A stretch of DNA of 64,000 nucleotides from CAUYXS01 sp965248495. GTDB lineage: Bacteria > Chloroflexota > Dehalococcoidia > Lucifugimonadales > Australimonadaceae. The notes under the pieces are model-generated. The model saw only the letters and a program-made list of their open reading frames with translations. It made no database searches and was not told the origin of the DNA. Positions 7,512 to 15,221 of this stretch are shown here, piece after piece. How positions within the stretch are numbered: the stretch's first letter is position 1; every line of letters begins with the position of its first letter. The position numbers and the translations under genes are program-made. Where the stretch lies: the NCBI GenBank assembly GCA_965248495.1, contig CBDFJL010000003.1:558001-622000 (forward strand), in the 5' to 3' direction.

Positions 7512-8578
7512 TTAGGAGTCACGACACAAGGCACACGTGGGCTGCTCTTGCATTGTCGCAATTATCGGCTCATCGGTCTGGTCTCTATCAATCCCGCAGG
7601 ACGTAAACCGCCCATCAGGGAACCCCCTATGAGTCACTACCGTCGGGGTAGCCCCGGTCGCGACCTCGGGAAGCGCTGCACGTTTCTGGATGGCTTCCCG
7701 AATTGAGGGCGGCAGGCAGCTAAGCCGATACTCTCTCAGGCGACGCCAAGCGAGTGCAGTCCGAACGCAGTTGTCGTGGTCCCACGCGAACAATGCAGGA
7801 CCGGGTGGCCTGTCCCATGCGGGTGCGCCGATGGGTTGGAGTAGCGCCTGGCCACCGTTCCAGCTTCCCGAGTCGAAGGCAGCCTCTACTTGATCCAAGC
7901 GAGCCGCCGTCTCCGTTTCAGGCGTACGGGCCGATCCTGGTGTCGCAGTTCTATCGGTCCAGACCATGGCCCAGAAATCTGCGTCGGAGAACGAAAGAAA
8001 CAGATCGAGCACATCCGAATCCGTGTCGGGAATGCGGTCCTCTGGATCGCCCATAGCGAGTTCCCAGGAGAGCGCCATTGGCCACCCATTGTCCTAGCGG
8101 CGCACTCGATGCAGATCTCGTCGCTGGGACTCTCCCAATTCACGAGCCGGTACTGGTACTCCATCGTGTGATAGGGCCGTCCGCAGTCTGCGCAAGCTGG
8201 AACACTCCATGGCGAGGCGTTCGCCTCGTTCCGGTTCCTCCAGCAGAACGGCGAGCCGTATCCGGAAAATCCGTTGCCAAGGGCGTCCAATGTGACATAG
8301 AAGGCGGACTCCAATTCCGACTGTGAGGTAAGGGTCTGTTCATTGGGCGGGTTCGTGTTGATGACCTCTACAACGCCGACAACTTCTCCCTGCTGGGTCA
8401 GTGCAGTGACATCGGCGCGGAACTGACCGTGCCTGAACTCGGTGACGACACGAGCGACCCTTTCTGTGACTATGGGTGCTTCTAACTTACAGAACAGGCA
8501 TCTGAGGGGAGGTAGGTTGAAATACTCCTGAGCGATCCTGTCCCTGATTGTGTCGTGTGATTGATTTCGATTGGTCAT
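7512..8578 (-). pseudogene. CoiA-like zinc protein interrupted by a frameshift
   Basis: Two leftward frames (8578-7886 and 8078-7512) make sense only if joined. The first codes convincingly up to ICIECAARTMGGQ and then turns into basic noise. The second begins exactly there and reads as normal protein to its stop. The N-terminal half contains a CLFC pair and a strand-rich core, RADVTALTQQGEVVGVVEVI, followed by NT and P, resembling the nuclease-like core of CoiA-family competence proteins; CADCGRPYH and CIEC pairs follow. The joined protein would be about 355 residues. The shift falls near 8075-8085, with no obvious slippery heptamer, so a mutation or sequencing error is more likely than programmed frameshifting. 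Confidence 0.55.
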
Positions 8579-8626
8579 GCTTGTTCGGTGGCCCGATTCT
8601 AGCCGCTGTCCCCTCCGTTCAACTGA

Positions 8627-8716
8627 CTAGAACGAATTCGGAAATTTAGCGACCTCGTGCTTGGCATGCTCCTTATTCATATTCGCGCTCTCTGAGCCTC
8701 GCATGGCGCGCTTCAT
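8627..8716 (-). CDS. Possible 29-residue peptide coupled to the Zot-like gene
   Basis: An ATG at 8716 overlaps the stop of the Zot-like ATPase in an ATGA arrangement. It opens a 29-codon frame rich in Lys, His and Glu (MNKEHAKHEVAKFPNSF at its end). The coupling is typical of co-translated phage genes, but the peptide is very short and unrecognised. Beyond it, to 8578, there is no further gene. Confidence 0.3.
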   Translation of the reverse strand: MKRAMRGSESANMNKEHAKHEVAKFPNSF

Positions 8717-9669
8717 AGCAGCAATGCGCCGTCGGGGCCGGTCTCGAAGCCGGCGGTAAGGAGGATGGCCTCGACCTCGGCGGCGGTGATGGCGGTGCCA
8801 GCGGACTGGATATCGCGGGCGAGGTCGGTGGGGGAGAAGCGGCGCTTTCCCTGCTGGACGCGCTGGGCGAGGGCGGTCTCGACGAGCTCGGAGACGGTGG
8901 GGAAGAAGACGTTGCCGTTGGGGTCGGTGAAGGCGCGGCGCTTGTCTGCTGCGGGCTTGCGCATCTCCCCGCGGGCGTCGGCCAGGTCCTTGCGTGTGTC
9001 GTACAGGTGGCGCGAGCTGGTGGTCTGCCAGACCCGGATACCGTCGTAGACCATGCCCGACGAGCGCATCCAGGGGGGCATCCATCCGACGGCGCCGGTG
9101 TAGACGGCGGCGTAGACGCGGTGGCCTTCCTGGTCGGGGTTCCAGCAGTTGTAGGTGCGCGCGGCCTGGCCGCGGATGCGGCGTGCCACGAAGTCGAAGG
9201 ACTGGGCGCTGATGAGGACCTTGAGGGTCTTGTGGCGGACCTGCATGAGGCGGTTGGTGAGGGCGCGCTGGGCGCCGCTCATCTGGTTCTGGGTATCGAT
9301 GTACTGGTAGCCCTCGTCCAGCAGGATCACCGCGTGGTCGGGCACGTTCTCGGTGCTGCCCAGGAACTGGCCCGCCACGTGCAGGGGCTTTGCCCAGGAC
9401 CAGGTGGAGGGCAGGTTGGTGAAGACGTCCCACGTCTCGGGGCAGCCGCGGACGCCGCAGAGGCCCGCGCAGGGCCGGCCGCGATAGGGATAGGCGTGGT
9501 GGAGCGCCAGGAGTGTCTTGCCGGCGCCGAAGGGGCCGACGTAGGCGTGGATCCCATAGGGCTGGACGCTCGAGCTCGGACCGACGGGCGTCGAGCCACC
9601 ACCGCCGCCCACGCGGATACGCCCCAAGGGCAACCGCATGCGGCTAGCGCGCGTCCGCAGCGGGCTCAT
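8713..9669 (-). CDS. Zot/pI-like P-loop ATPase (virion morphogenesis type)
   Basis: The 318-residue protein has a Walker A GPFGAGKT (residues 45-52), a Walker B AVILLDEG (113-120), and between them the Zot-like VFTNLP segment. After Walker B come the family-like LTNRLMQVRHKTLKVLISAQ (sensor region) and a predicted alpha/beta C-terminal domain. Three cysteines (67, 71, 76) in CAGLCGVRGC may bind a metal and are not usual for the family. Zot/pI proteins are inner-membrane ATPases that drive filamentous-phage assembly. No transmembrane segment is evident here, so anchoring could come from the neighbouring single-TM proteins. The start at 9669 is supported by GGAGGAGG just upstream, although it overlaps the preceding gene by 26 bases. 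A pleolipovirus-type or other packaging NTPase is an alternative. Confidence 0.7.
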   Translation of the reverse strand: MSPLRTRASRMRLPLGRIRVGGGGGSTPVGPSSSVQPYGIHAYVGPFGAGKTLLALHHAYPYRGRPCAGLCGVRGCPETWDVFTNLPSTWSWAKPLHVAGQFLGSTENVPDHAVILLDEGYQYIDTQNQMSGAQRALTNRLMQVRHKTLKVLISAQSFDFVARRIRGQAARTYNCWNPDQEGHRVYAAVYTGAVGWMPPWMRSSGMVYDGIRVWQTTSSRHLYDTRKDLADARGEMRKPAADKRRAFTDPNGNVFFPTVSELVETALAQRVQQGKRRFSPTDLARDIQSAGTAITAAEVEAILLTAGFETGPDGALLL

Positions 9670-10042
9670 TGGCCTCCTCCTGCTTGCCTCCCTTGCCGAG
9701 CCGCGAGAAGAACCCGCCGCGGCGGCGCGGGCCGCCGGCGAAGGGCGGGCGCTGCTGGGTCATGGCGGCGAGGGCGTCCTGGCGGGCACGTCCGTCCTCC
9801 GCCGAGCTCAGCACCAGCAGGCTCAGCAGCGAGTGGGTCGTCTCGGCGTCTTCGTAGGCGATCGCGGTCTCGAAGGCGTTCAGCCAGGCCACCTGCCGCG
9901 AGCGGTTCATGGCCGAGCGCATGAGCATTCCCCAGAACTCGTCGCCCGGGTCCAGGAACTCGCCGGCGTCGATGCCGGAGCGTCCCCCGGCCTGGAAGCC
10001 CTCCTCGGTGAGGGGTGTCGAGCCGTTGCGCTGCTCCTCCAT
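9644..10042 (-). CDS. Hypothetical soluble protein of the Zot operon
   Basis: The 132-residue product has an acidic helical middle (EFLDPGDEFWGMLMRSAMNR, then AWLNAFETAIAYEDAETTHS) and a Gly/Arg-rich tail (FAGGPRRRGGFFSRLGKGGK). There is no signal peptide or membrane segment. It starts 3 bases after the upstream gene and overlaps the ATPase start by 26 bases, so it is translated within the same leftward operon. No family is recognised; a partner or adaptor of the ATPase is a reasonable guess from position only. Confidence 0.6.
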   Translation of the reverse strand: MEEQRNGSTPLTEEGFQAGGRSGIDAGEFLDPGDEFWGMLMRSAMNRSRQVAWLNAFETAIAYEDAETTHSLLSLLVLSSAEDGRARQDALAAMTQQRPPFAGGPRRRGGFFSRLGKGGKQEEANEPAADAR

Positions 10043-10045
10043 CCG

Positions 10046-10612
10046 TTAGCCCCCTCCTCGCAGGGCGAAGCCCAGTAGGACGATGGCGCCCAGCATGGCG
10101 ACGGCGAGCCAGATCAGCGAAGCCTTCAGCCCCTGGACGGCATCGGTGAGGCGTCCCCCCTCGAAGGTGTGGGCCAGGTCGCGTGCCTGATAGGTGTGGT
10201 AGAAGCTCGTGGGTGTCTGGCCCGTGAGGTGGCCGAAGCGCCCGTACGTCACCACGTCCAGGAAGCCGTGGACCGTGCCCTCATCGGCCTCCTTGGCCCG
10301 CGCCTTTGCCTTGCCGCTCGCCCTAGCCCGTGCCGCGGCGCCGAGCGCCGTCACGGGGAAGACGTCGTCCACGGTGAGGTAGTGCCAATCGTCATGGGCG
10401 ACGGTGAGCTTCCCACATTCCTTGCCCCGGACCAGCAGGGCGGTGGCCCCCTCGTTCCAGAGCAGCTCCTCAGCCGGCTCAACGTCGCGGGGCAGGTGGC
10501 CCGCGGCGATGGCCCGGCCATACTCGATGTAGTAGGCGGCCGGCCCCTGCTGCCCGGCCCTGCGCACCAGGGCCCGCAGGACGGCGCGCACCTTCCTCAC
10601 GAACGGCTCCAT
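10046..10612 (-). CDS. Hypothetical tail-anchored membrane protein of the Zot operon
   Basis: The 188-residue product has a soluble N-terminal domain of about 155 residues with a beta-like core (ELLWNEGATALLVRGKECGK and WHYLTVDDVFPVTAL). A single C-terminal membrane segment follows (LKASLIWLAVAMLGAIVLLGFAL) with a four-residue tail. A tail anchor without a signal peptide places the domain in the cytoplasm. Together with the next gene upstream, which has the same layout, it could hold the ATPase at the membrane. The family is not recognised. Confidence 0.6.
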   Translation of the reverse strand: MEPFVRKVRAVLRALVRRAGQQGPAAYYIEYGRAIAAGHLPRDVEPAEELLWNEGATALLVRGKECGKLTVAHDDWHYLTVDDVFPVTALGAAARARASGKAKARAKEADEGTVHGFLDVVTYGRFGHLTGQTPTSFYHTYQARDLAHTFEGGRLTDAVQGLKASLIWLAVAMLGAIVLLGFALRGGG

Positions 10613-10614
10613 GG

Positions 10615-11004
10615 CTAGCGCTCGAGCAGGTCGAGCAGCTGCGGCATGCCCACGACCACGACGAGGAACGCCAGGAGGAGTCCCAGCACCACGACGCCGA
10701 CCGTGATGACGCGCAGCCAGTGCAGCGTGGCGGAGCCGAGGCTGTGGTCCCCGAGCCGGACCGCTCGGGAGCGGTCGGCGATCACCCGATTCAGGAGGCC
10801 CTGCGTGATCCGTACCTCGTCAGGGGATTGCCAGGGCATGCGCACGGGGGGCAGCTGCTCGTCGGAGAGCAGCACCATCCCCCGGCGGATCACGGTCGGG
10901 GTGACGTATATGGCCTGGGCCCTGTCGTCCAACAGGACGGCCCCGGTGCGCTTGAGCTTGCGCTCCTCCAGGGTGGCATCGCGGGACACGACCAGGGCCT
11001 TCAC
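10615..11004 (-). CDS. Hypothetical tail-anchored membrane protein of the Zot operon
   Basis: The 129-residue product has a cytoplasmic N-terminal part (RTGAVLLDDRAQAIYVTPTV) and one C-terminal membrane segment (LRVITVGVVVLGLLLAFLVV) followed by MPQLLDLLER. Its start overlaps the stop of the regulator gene by 4 bases (ATGA), and the next gene begins 2 bases after its end, so the operon is tightly coupled. It has the same architecture as its neighbour, but I see no sequence similarity by eye. Function unknown. Confidence 0.6.
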   Translation of the reverse strand: MKALVVSRDATLEERKLKRTGAVLLDDRAQAIYVTPTVIRRGMVLLSDEQLPPVRMPWQSPDEVRITQGLLNRVIADRSRAVRLGDHSLGSATLHWLRVITVGVVVLGLLLAFLVVVVGMPQLLDLLER

Positions 11005-11375
11005 CGCAGCTCCTCCTCGTCGTCCTCCACCAGGGGGATCAGCCCGGGGATCCAGCGACCGCCTGAGGGCAGGCGCTGTGGGGCTGGCTGCTGACGCATC
11101 CGCACCTTCGCCGTGGGGTCCTCATAGGGACCGGTACCTTGCAGCAACGCAGTCAGGAGTGGAGCCGTCTCCTGGAGCGCCCTCCAATCGGGACGAGGTC
11201 CGAGGGCCGCGATATAAAGCCTGCGTGCTACGCCTGCCAATGGCTCATGCTTGCCGCGCCGGTACTGGGAGAGATCGCTCGGCGTTACGCCGAGCAACTC
11301 CGTCATCTGCGACCACGTGTAACCGTGGTAGCCCTGAACCTCGACGATGGCGTTCGCGATGGCTGTCGTCATCAT
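11001..11375 (-). CDS. XRE-family regulator
   Basis: About 124 residues from the ATG at 11375, which is preceded by GGAGAG; an ATG at 11372 is equivalent, and an upstream extension to 11456 would run into the operator region. The N-terminal domain carries a helix-turn-helix of the lambda-repressor type (WSQMTELLGVTPSDLSQYRR). The rest is a short proline-rich linker and an acidic end. It is the first gene of the leftward operon and faces two identical palindromes at 11455-11548, so it probably represses both its own operon and the rightward structural operon. A phage-like lysogeny control role is inferred from position. Confidence 0.75.
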   Translation of the reverse strand: MMTTAIANAIVEVQGYHGYTWSQMTELLGVTPSDLSQYRRGKHEPLAGVARRLYIAALGPRPDWRALQETAPLLTALLQGTGPYEDPTAKVRMRQQPAPQRLPSGGRWIPGLIPLVEDDEEELR

Positions 11376-11454
11376 TGGCCCTGCTCTCCAGCAACGCCGT
11401 ATCAGCGTATCACGGCCCCCCCGTTCTCCTAGGGAAAGTATGCCCCTTCCGAAC

Positions 11455-11472
11455 ACTGTGAAACTTCACAGT
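11455..11472. promoter_or_regulatory. Operator palindrome, copy 1
   Basis: ACTGTGAAACTTCACAGT is a perfect inverted repeat (8-bp arms, 2-bp centre). An identical 18-mer recurs 76 bp downstream. It lies between the regulator start and the rightward operon and is the likely binding site of the XRE-family protein. Confidence 0.75.
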
Positions 11473-11477
11473 AGGGG

Positions 11478-11532
11478 TGCCCGCACATGGCAATGGCCTG
11501 CTTGCAGGCCACATGATCGCCGAGGCGGGCAC
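11478..11532. repeat. Nested dyad between the two operators
   Basis: GTGCCCGC (11478-11485) and GCGGGCAC (11525-11532) form outer arms around a compact inner palindrome, GGCCTGCTTGCAGGCC (11495-11510). With the flanking operators, the whole 94-bp segment is close to mirror-symmetric about base 11502. It could be a looping or control site, a cruciform-forming origin or a recombination site; the sequence alone does not decide. Confidence 0.6.
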
Positions 11533-11548
11533 TGTGAAACTTCACAGT
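11531..11548. promoter_or_regulatory. Operator palindrome, copy 2
   Basis: Exact second copy of ACTGTGAAACTTCACAGT. It ends one base before a TTGACG -35 element, so a protein bound here would compete with RNA polymerase at the rightward promoter. Confidence 0.75.
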
Positions 11549-11549
11549 A

Positions 11550-11580
11550 TTGACGGGGGTGGGGTAGGCCTGCCTAACGT
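11550..11580 (+). promoter_or_regulatory. Candidate promoter of the rightward structural operon
   Basis: TTGACG (11550-11555) is a good -35 element. The best -10 candidates downstream are weak: TAACGT at 11575-11580 (19-bp spacer) or CCTAAC at 11573. The position next to operator copy 2 and about 100 bases before the first rightward gene supports the assignment. Confidence 0.45.
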
Positions 11581-11677
11581 GGAGGGCGCGGCGAGCAGAG
11601 CGGGGGTCCACTGGGCTTCCCGCTTCGCAAAATGAAGCCCAACGAGGTCTCCGCCGTTGTGGAAAGGAGAGAGCGCC

Positions 11678-12331
11678 ATGAAAAGCGTACGGATGACGGC
11701 GACGTTGGGGACGGTGTTCGCTGTCGTGGTCGGACTGCTCGGCCTGATCATCGTGGAGGGACCGCTCACCGACGCGGGCTCCGACCCCGCGACGATCGCT
11801 CTGGTAGCGGGGACCGCGACGATCCCCGAGCCGGGCCACTTCTATGCCGACACGACCAGCATGAGCACGGACGACGGGACGGCCGTGACCTACAACGCCA
11901 CGACACGGACGATCACGGGGACGGGCACCGCCACGGTGTCCTATCTGAAGCCGCTCGAGGACTCGACGAAGCTGACGATCTTCACGATCATCCCCTTCTT
12001 CCTGCTCATCAGCGTGATCGGGGCGGCGTTGGGCGGGGCGGCCATGCGCGCCGGGCTCATGTCCGGGGGCGGTGGGGCCGAGAGCGCGATGCAGACGGTG
12101 ATCGAGGTCACGGTCATGGTGATCCTGATTCCGGTCATCACCGCCTTCGAGGGTCAGGTGCGGGAGGTCTTTGAACCCGCACCCCGCTATATCGGCGTGA
12201 CCACCGCCCTGTCGTTGGTGACGATCGCCTACATGTTGCAGCTGCTCGGCACCGGCGTCGGCGCGGTGCGCAGTCGCGTTGGCGGCCGCAAGGACAAGGC
12301 TGGCCCGGCCGTGGGCGGCGGCTTCCGGTAG
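11678..12331 (+). CDS. Multi-TM protein, first gene of the structural operon
   Basis: The 217-residue product starts at the ATG at 11678, behind AAGGAGAG. It has an N-terminal hydrophobic segment (TVFAVVVGLLGLIIV), a polar domain of about 70 residues rich in Thr and beta-prone (TYNATTRTITGTGTATVSYL), then three further membrane segments (near residues 107-130, 145-165 and 170-195) and a basic tail. Such a protein would expose its polar loop outside the cell. It is unrecognised; a virion membrane protein or channel are both possible. Confidence 0.65.
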   Translation: MKSVRMTATLGTVFAVVVGLLGLIIVEGPLTDAGSDPATIALVAGTATIPEPGHFYADTTSMSTDDGTAVTYNATTRTITGTGTATVSYLKPLEDSTKLTIFTIIPFFLLISVIGAALGGAAMRAGLMSGGGGAESAMQTVIEVTVMVILIPVITAFEGQVREVFEPAPRYIGVTTALSLVTIAYMLQLLGTGVGAVRSRVGGRKDKAGPAVGGGFR

Positions 12332-12412
12332 GAGACCCACTCGGCGCTTTGGGAGGGGCCAGGGGTGCACCCGTATCCCTGGTCCCTCGCCAAAGCAACG
12401 GAGGGACCAGCC

Positions 12413-12469
12413 ATGACCCAGCGATTGCAGCCTGAAGCCGTGGGCCAGCGGATCCAGGTCTGGGGTTGA
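12413..12469 (+). CDS. Possible 18-residue peptide with strong Shine-Dalgarno
   Basis: GGAGGG lies about 7 bases before an ATG at 12413 that opens an 18-codon frame (MTQRLQPEAVGQRIQVWG) between two structural genes. The good ribosome site and in-operon position are the only support. It could instead be a leader peptide for the next gene, which starts 20 bases after its stop. Confidence 0.3.
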   Translation: MTQRLQPEAVGQRIQVWG

Positions 12470-12488
12470 AGGTGGAGGGAGGCGTGCC

Positions 12489-13418
12489 ATGCGCATCGCT
12501 GCCGTGGCCGCGTTGGGGCTGCTGCTTCTCGGGGCGGCACCCGCGCAGACGGCCTTCACGCGCCTCGCGCTCTTCGAGGTCGAAGCCTTCCGGCACGCCT
12601 TCATCACCGATGACGTGCTCCTCCTCGGCACCTACGCCGCGGAGGGAGGGGAGGCGGGCCCCGACGGCCTGATCGCGCAGCTCACGGACGCGAACGACGC
12701 GGTCCTCGTCCGCATGAACCCGCCGCTCACCGGCCACGCGCTCTTCGCCCTGTATCTCCCCCCGGACACCGCCACGTGGGAAGGGACCTACACGGCGAGC
12801 ATCATCGAGTCTCCCGTCCTCAACACCGACCCACAGGAGGTCACCGCCGGCCTTACGTGGCGCGACGCCGACGACACCGACGCGGCGGCCGTGGTGATGG
12901 CCAGCCGTCTGCCCGCGCTCCTGCAGGGCCTCGAGCGGGAAGACCCGGACATCGACGCCGGCGCGTACGTCCAGGGGGGCTTGATCACCATCGAGGGGGC
13001 CGCGCTCGTGCAGGCCGCCGCACCCGCACTCCTGGGCCGCATGCCCGCTCTCTTTGCCAACACGCTGCTGCGCGAGGCCCGTCCTGAGGAGCTGCCCGGG
13101 GCCGGGACCACCATCGAGGACACGGGGGCCTCCTCCACGGTGGGGGTGGACCTGCGGGCCCTCGGCAGGGTCGTCGGGATGCCAGCGGTGGGGACGGGCA
13201 TCATCCTCTGGGCGGTCCTTATGCTGGCGGTCGGGGCGTTGGTCTACTACCTGTCATACCTCCGGGCCGTGCGGCCCGTGCTGCTGGCCGCGCCGCTGAT
13301 CGCCTTCTGGGTGGCCTCATTGGGGCTGTGGCCCGCGGTCGCGGTCCTCGCACTGGTCGCGGTCCAGATCCTCGTGGCGACGTCCCTGCTCGTCACCCGC
13401 CTCTGGCCGCGGGGATAG
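12489..13418 (+). CDS. Secreted ectodomain with C-terminal TM bundle
   Basis: The 309-residue product has a clear signal peptide (MRIAAVAALGLLLLGAAPAQ), about 195 residues of extracytoplasmic domain with few charged clusters and no cysteines, and three C-terminal membrane segments starting near residue 238 (GIILWAVLMLAVGALVYYLS and two more). The order of signal peptide, ectodomain and TM bundle is shared with the next gene, suggesting two subunits of one surface structure. Spacing to the next gene is 3 bases. No family is recognised. Confidence 0.65.
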   Translation: MRIAAVAALGLLLLGAAPAQTAFTRLALFEVEAFRHAFITDDVLLLGTYAAEGGEAGPDGLIAQLTDANDAVLVRMNPPLTGHALFALYLPPDTATWEGTYTASIIESPVLNTDPQEVTAGLTWRDADDTDAAAVVMASRLPALLQGLEREDPDIDAGAYVQGGLITIEGAALVQAAAPALLGRMPALFANTLLREARPEELPGAGTTIEDTGASSTVGVDLRALGRVVGMPAVGTGIILWAVLMLAVGALVYYLSYLRAVRPVLLAAPLIAFWVASLGLWPAVAVLALVAVQILVATSLLVTRLWPRG

Positions 13419-13421
13419 CCC

Positions 13422-15221
13422 ATGCAGCGCCTCCTCTCCGTCGCAGTCCTCGGCACCGCCGCCCTCGGGCTGCTGCACGCCGGCACACCGGTCGCCTCAG
13501 CTCAGGAGGCACAGGAGGCGCCCGAGCTCGCCATCGAGGTCCGCAACGACGGGGAGACCACGGTGCCTGCGGGCACATATGCCCCCGTCACGGTCAACGC
13601 GGACGCCCTCATCGAGCACGGCTTCATGGCGTCGACGGGAGCAGGCGCATCGATCGACGGTGGTCTGCTCCAGGACCTCGACGCGAGCGATGCGACCTGG
13701 TGGGTGCGGCTCGACAACGCCCTGCCCGCCGGCAGCACGGTGGAGCGCGTGGTGGCACTCGAGGGCGCGGACGACCAGCGCTGGTGGCTCGGCGCGGATG
13801 ACCAGGTGGACGTGACCTATGGCAGCTTCTCCCCCACCGCCGCGAACAGGCGCTACGCACTGACGGACGTGACGGCTGGGGACGTCGGGACCACCGACCG
13901 GACCTTCGCCTCGAACGGCGACAACTGGGAGCTATACGTTCGCGCGGGCATCATCGGCGCCTCCTTCCGAACCTCGCCCACCTCCGTGGATCTGGCGCTG
14001 GACGGGGCAGGGACACACACCCTGCCCGGCACGCGGACGGGCTGCTCCGGCGCGACGACCGACTGGGAGTGCATCCGCGACGGTGGGGGCATCGACATTA
14101 CCTACGCCAACAACTCTGCCGGGCAGGAAGGGACCTTCACCTACGGGGACGTGCATACCGCGAGCACGAGCATCACGGCCGTCAAGATCAACGTCTACGT
14201 GGCTTGCGCAGGGACCCCCGTGGGCCCCCCCGCTTCTAACAGCTACACCGATTTGAGGCCGGTGGCTGTCAGGAGTGGGACGACCTACACCGGTTTTCCG
14301 GTGTCTGTCGCGCCCAGCGCCACAGGGAGTCTGACGATGCCGGCGCCGAGCGGCGGATGGACCGTCACGGCGGTGAACGGGGCGGAGTTCGGGGTGGAGG
14401 TCGATTCCTTCTCTAATCGATGCAACCCCACGCTGTCTAATATGAGCGTTGAGGTGACGGGGTCGCTCATCGAGCACGAGGCGATCGAGGTCACTGCCGG
14501 TGCCGGCCCCCACGACGTGATCACCCTCACCGTCGACGACGGGGATGTCTCCCTCGACGTGGACCTCGTCTCCGCCACCGGCACCAGCGACGCCGCCTTC
14601 GCCGGAGCCGCGACCTCCTACGTGTTGGGCCCAGATCTCCAGCTGGCCGGCTTCGCACTGCAAGCAGGGACCGACTACGTAGACGCCTACTCCCTGCCCA
14701 CCGCGCCCGACGACATCGCACAGACGCAGGCGGGCACCGAGGCCAACTCCTGGACCTGGGAGGGCACCGCAGGCACCGACGCCACCTACACCTTCGTGCG
14801 GCCCAACGCCGCATCCCTCGTGGCCGCATCCGTCTCCCTGCGCTTCGACGGTTCGAGCGCGCGCGCACCGGGCGCCGTCGGTGTGCAGGATGAGGTGGAG
14901 GTCGTCGGGAACCCCGACACCGCACCCTTCACCGCAGCCCCCGAGCGCATCGACTCCATCTTCACCACCAACATCGGCGACCTCGCCGCCTCCAGTGGCA
15001 TGCCCTCCGAGAGCTGGTATCTGCTCGTGGGGTTGCTGCTCGCCTTCGGCGCCGTCGGCTACGCCAACCGCTACATCTCCAACGGTGTCGTCGACGCCGT
15101 CATCGTCGGCCTGGTCCTCACGCTCGCCATGCTGATAGGAGGCATCGACGCCGCCTGGCTCGCCTTCGCCGCCCTCAGCCTCTTCGCCTCCACCGCCATG
15201 TTGGAGATAGCACACCGATGA
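13422..15221 (+). CDS. Large spike-like membrane-anchored surface protein
   Basis: The 599-residue protein has a signal peptide ending near ASAQ (residue 29), a long beta-rich ectodomain of about 500 residues (repeated TxVxL-type strands; a few cysteines near residues 205-215, 260 and 340), and two or three C-terminal membrane segments from about residue 525 (WYLLVGLLLAFGAVGYAN, then VDAVIVGLVLTLAMLIGG). Viral spike and adsorption proteins, including filamentous-phage pIII and pleolipovirus VP4-like proteins, share the order of signal, ectodomain and membrane anchor. There is no detectable sequence link by eye. Its stop overlaps the next start by 4 bases (ATGA), as expected for subunits made together. 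Confidence 0.65.
   Translation: MQRLLSVAVLGTAALGLLHAGTPVASAQEAQEAPELAIEVRNDGETTVPAGTYAPVTVNADALIEHGFMASTGAGASIDGGLLQDLDASDATWWVRLDNALPAGSTVERVVALEGADDQRWWLGADDQVDVTYGSFSPTAANRRYALTDVTAGDVGTTDRTFASNGDNWELYVRAGIIGASFRTSPTSVDLALDGAGTHTLPGTRTGCSGATTDWECIRDGGGIDITYANNSAGQEGTFTYGDVHTASTSITAVKINVYVACAGTPVGPPASNSYTDLRPVAVRSGTTYTGFPVSVAPSATGSLTMPAPSGGWTVTAVNGAEFGVEVDSFSNRCNPTLSNMSVEVTGSLIEHEAIEVTAGAGPHDVITLTVDDGDVSLDVDLVSATGTSDAAFAGAATSYVLGPDLQLAGFALQAGTDYVDAYSLPTAPDDIAQTQAGTEANSWTWEGTAGTDATYTFVRPNAASLVAASVSLRFDGSSARAPGAVGVQDEVEVVGNPDTAPFTAAPERIDSIFTTNIGDLAASSGMPSESWYLLVGLLLAFGAVGYANRYISNGVVDAVIVGLVLTLAMLIGGIDAAWLAFAALSLFASTAMLEIAHR

Noticed and set aside
8627..9433. A 268-codon leftward frame overlapping the Zot-like gene
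   Set aside because: Most of it is an Arg/Pro-rich shadow in another frame of the ATPase; only its last 29 codons, with their own ATG, were kept as a low-confidence feature.
13932..15215. A 427-codon minus-strand frame opposite the spike-like gene
   Set aside because: Gly/His/Asp-rich antisense noise; the plus strand has a signal peptide, TM segments and coupled neighbours.
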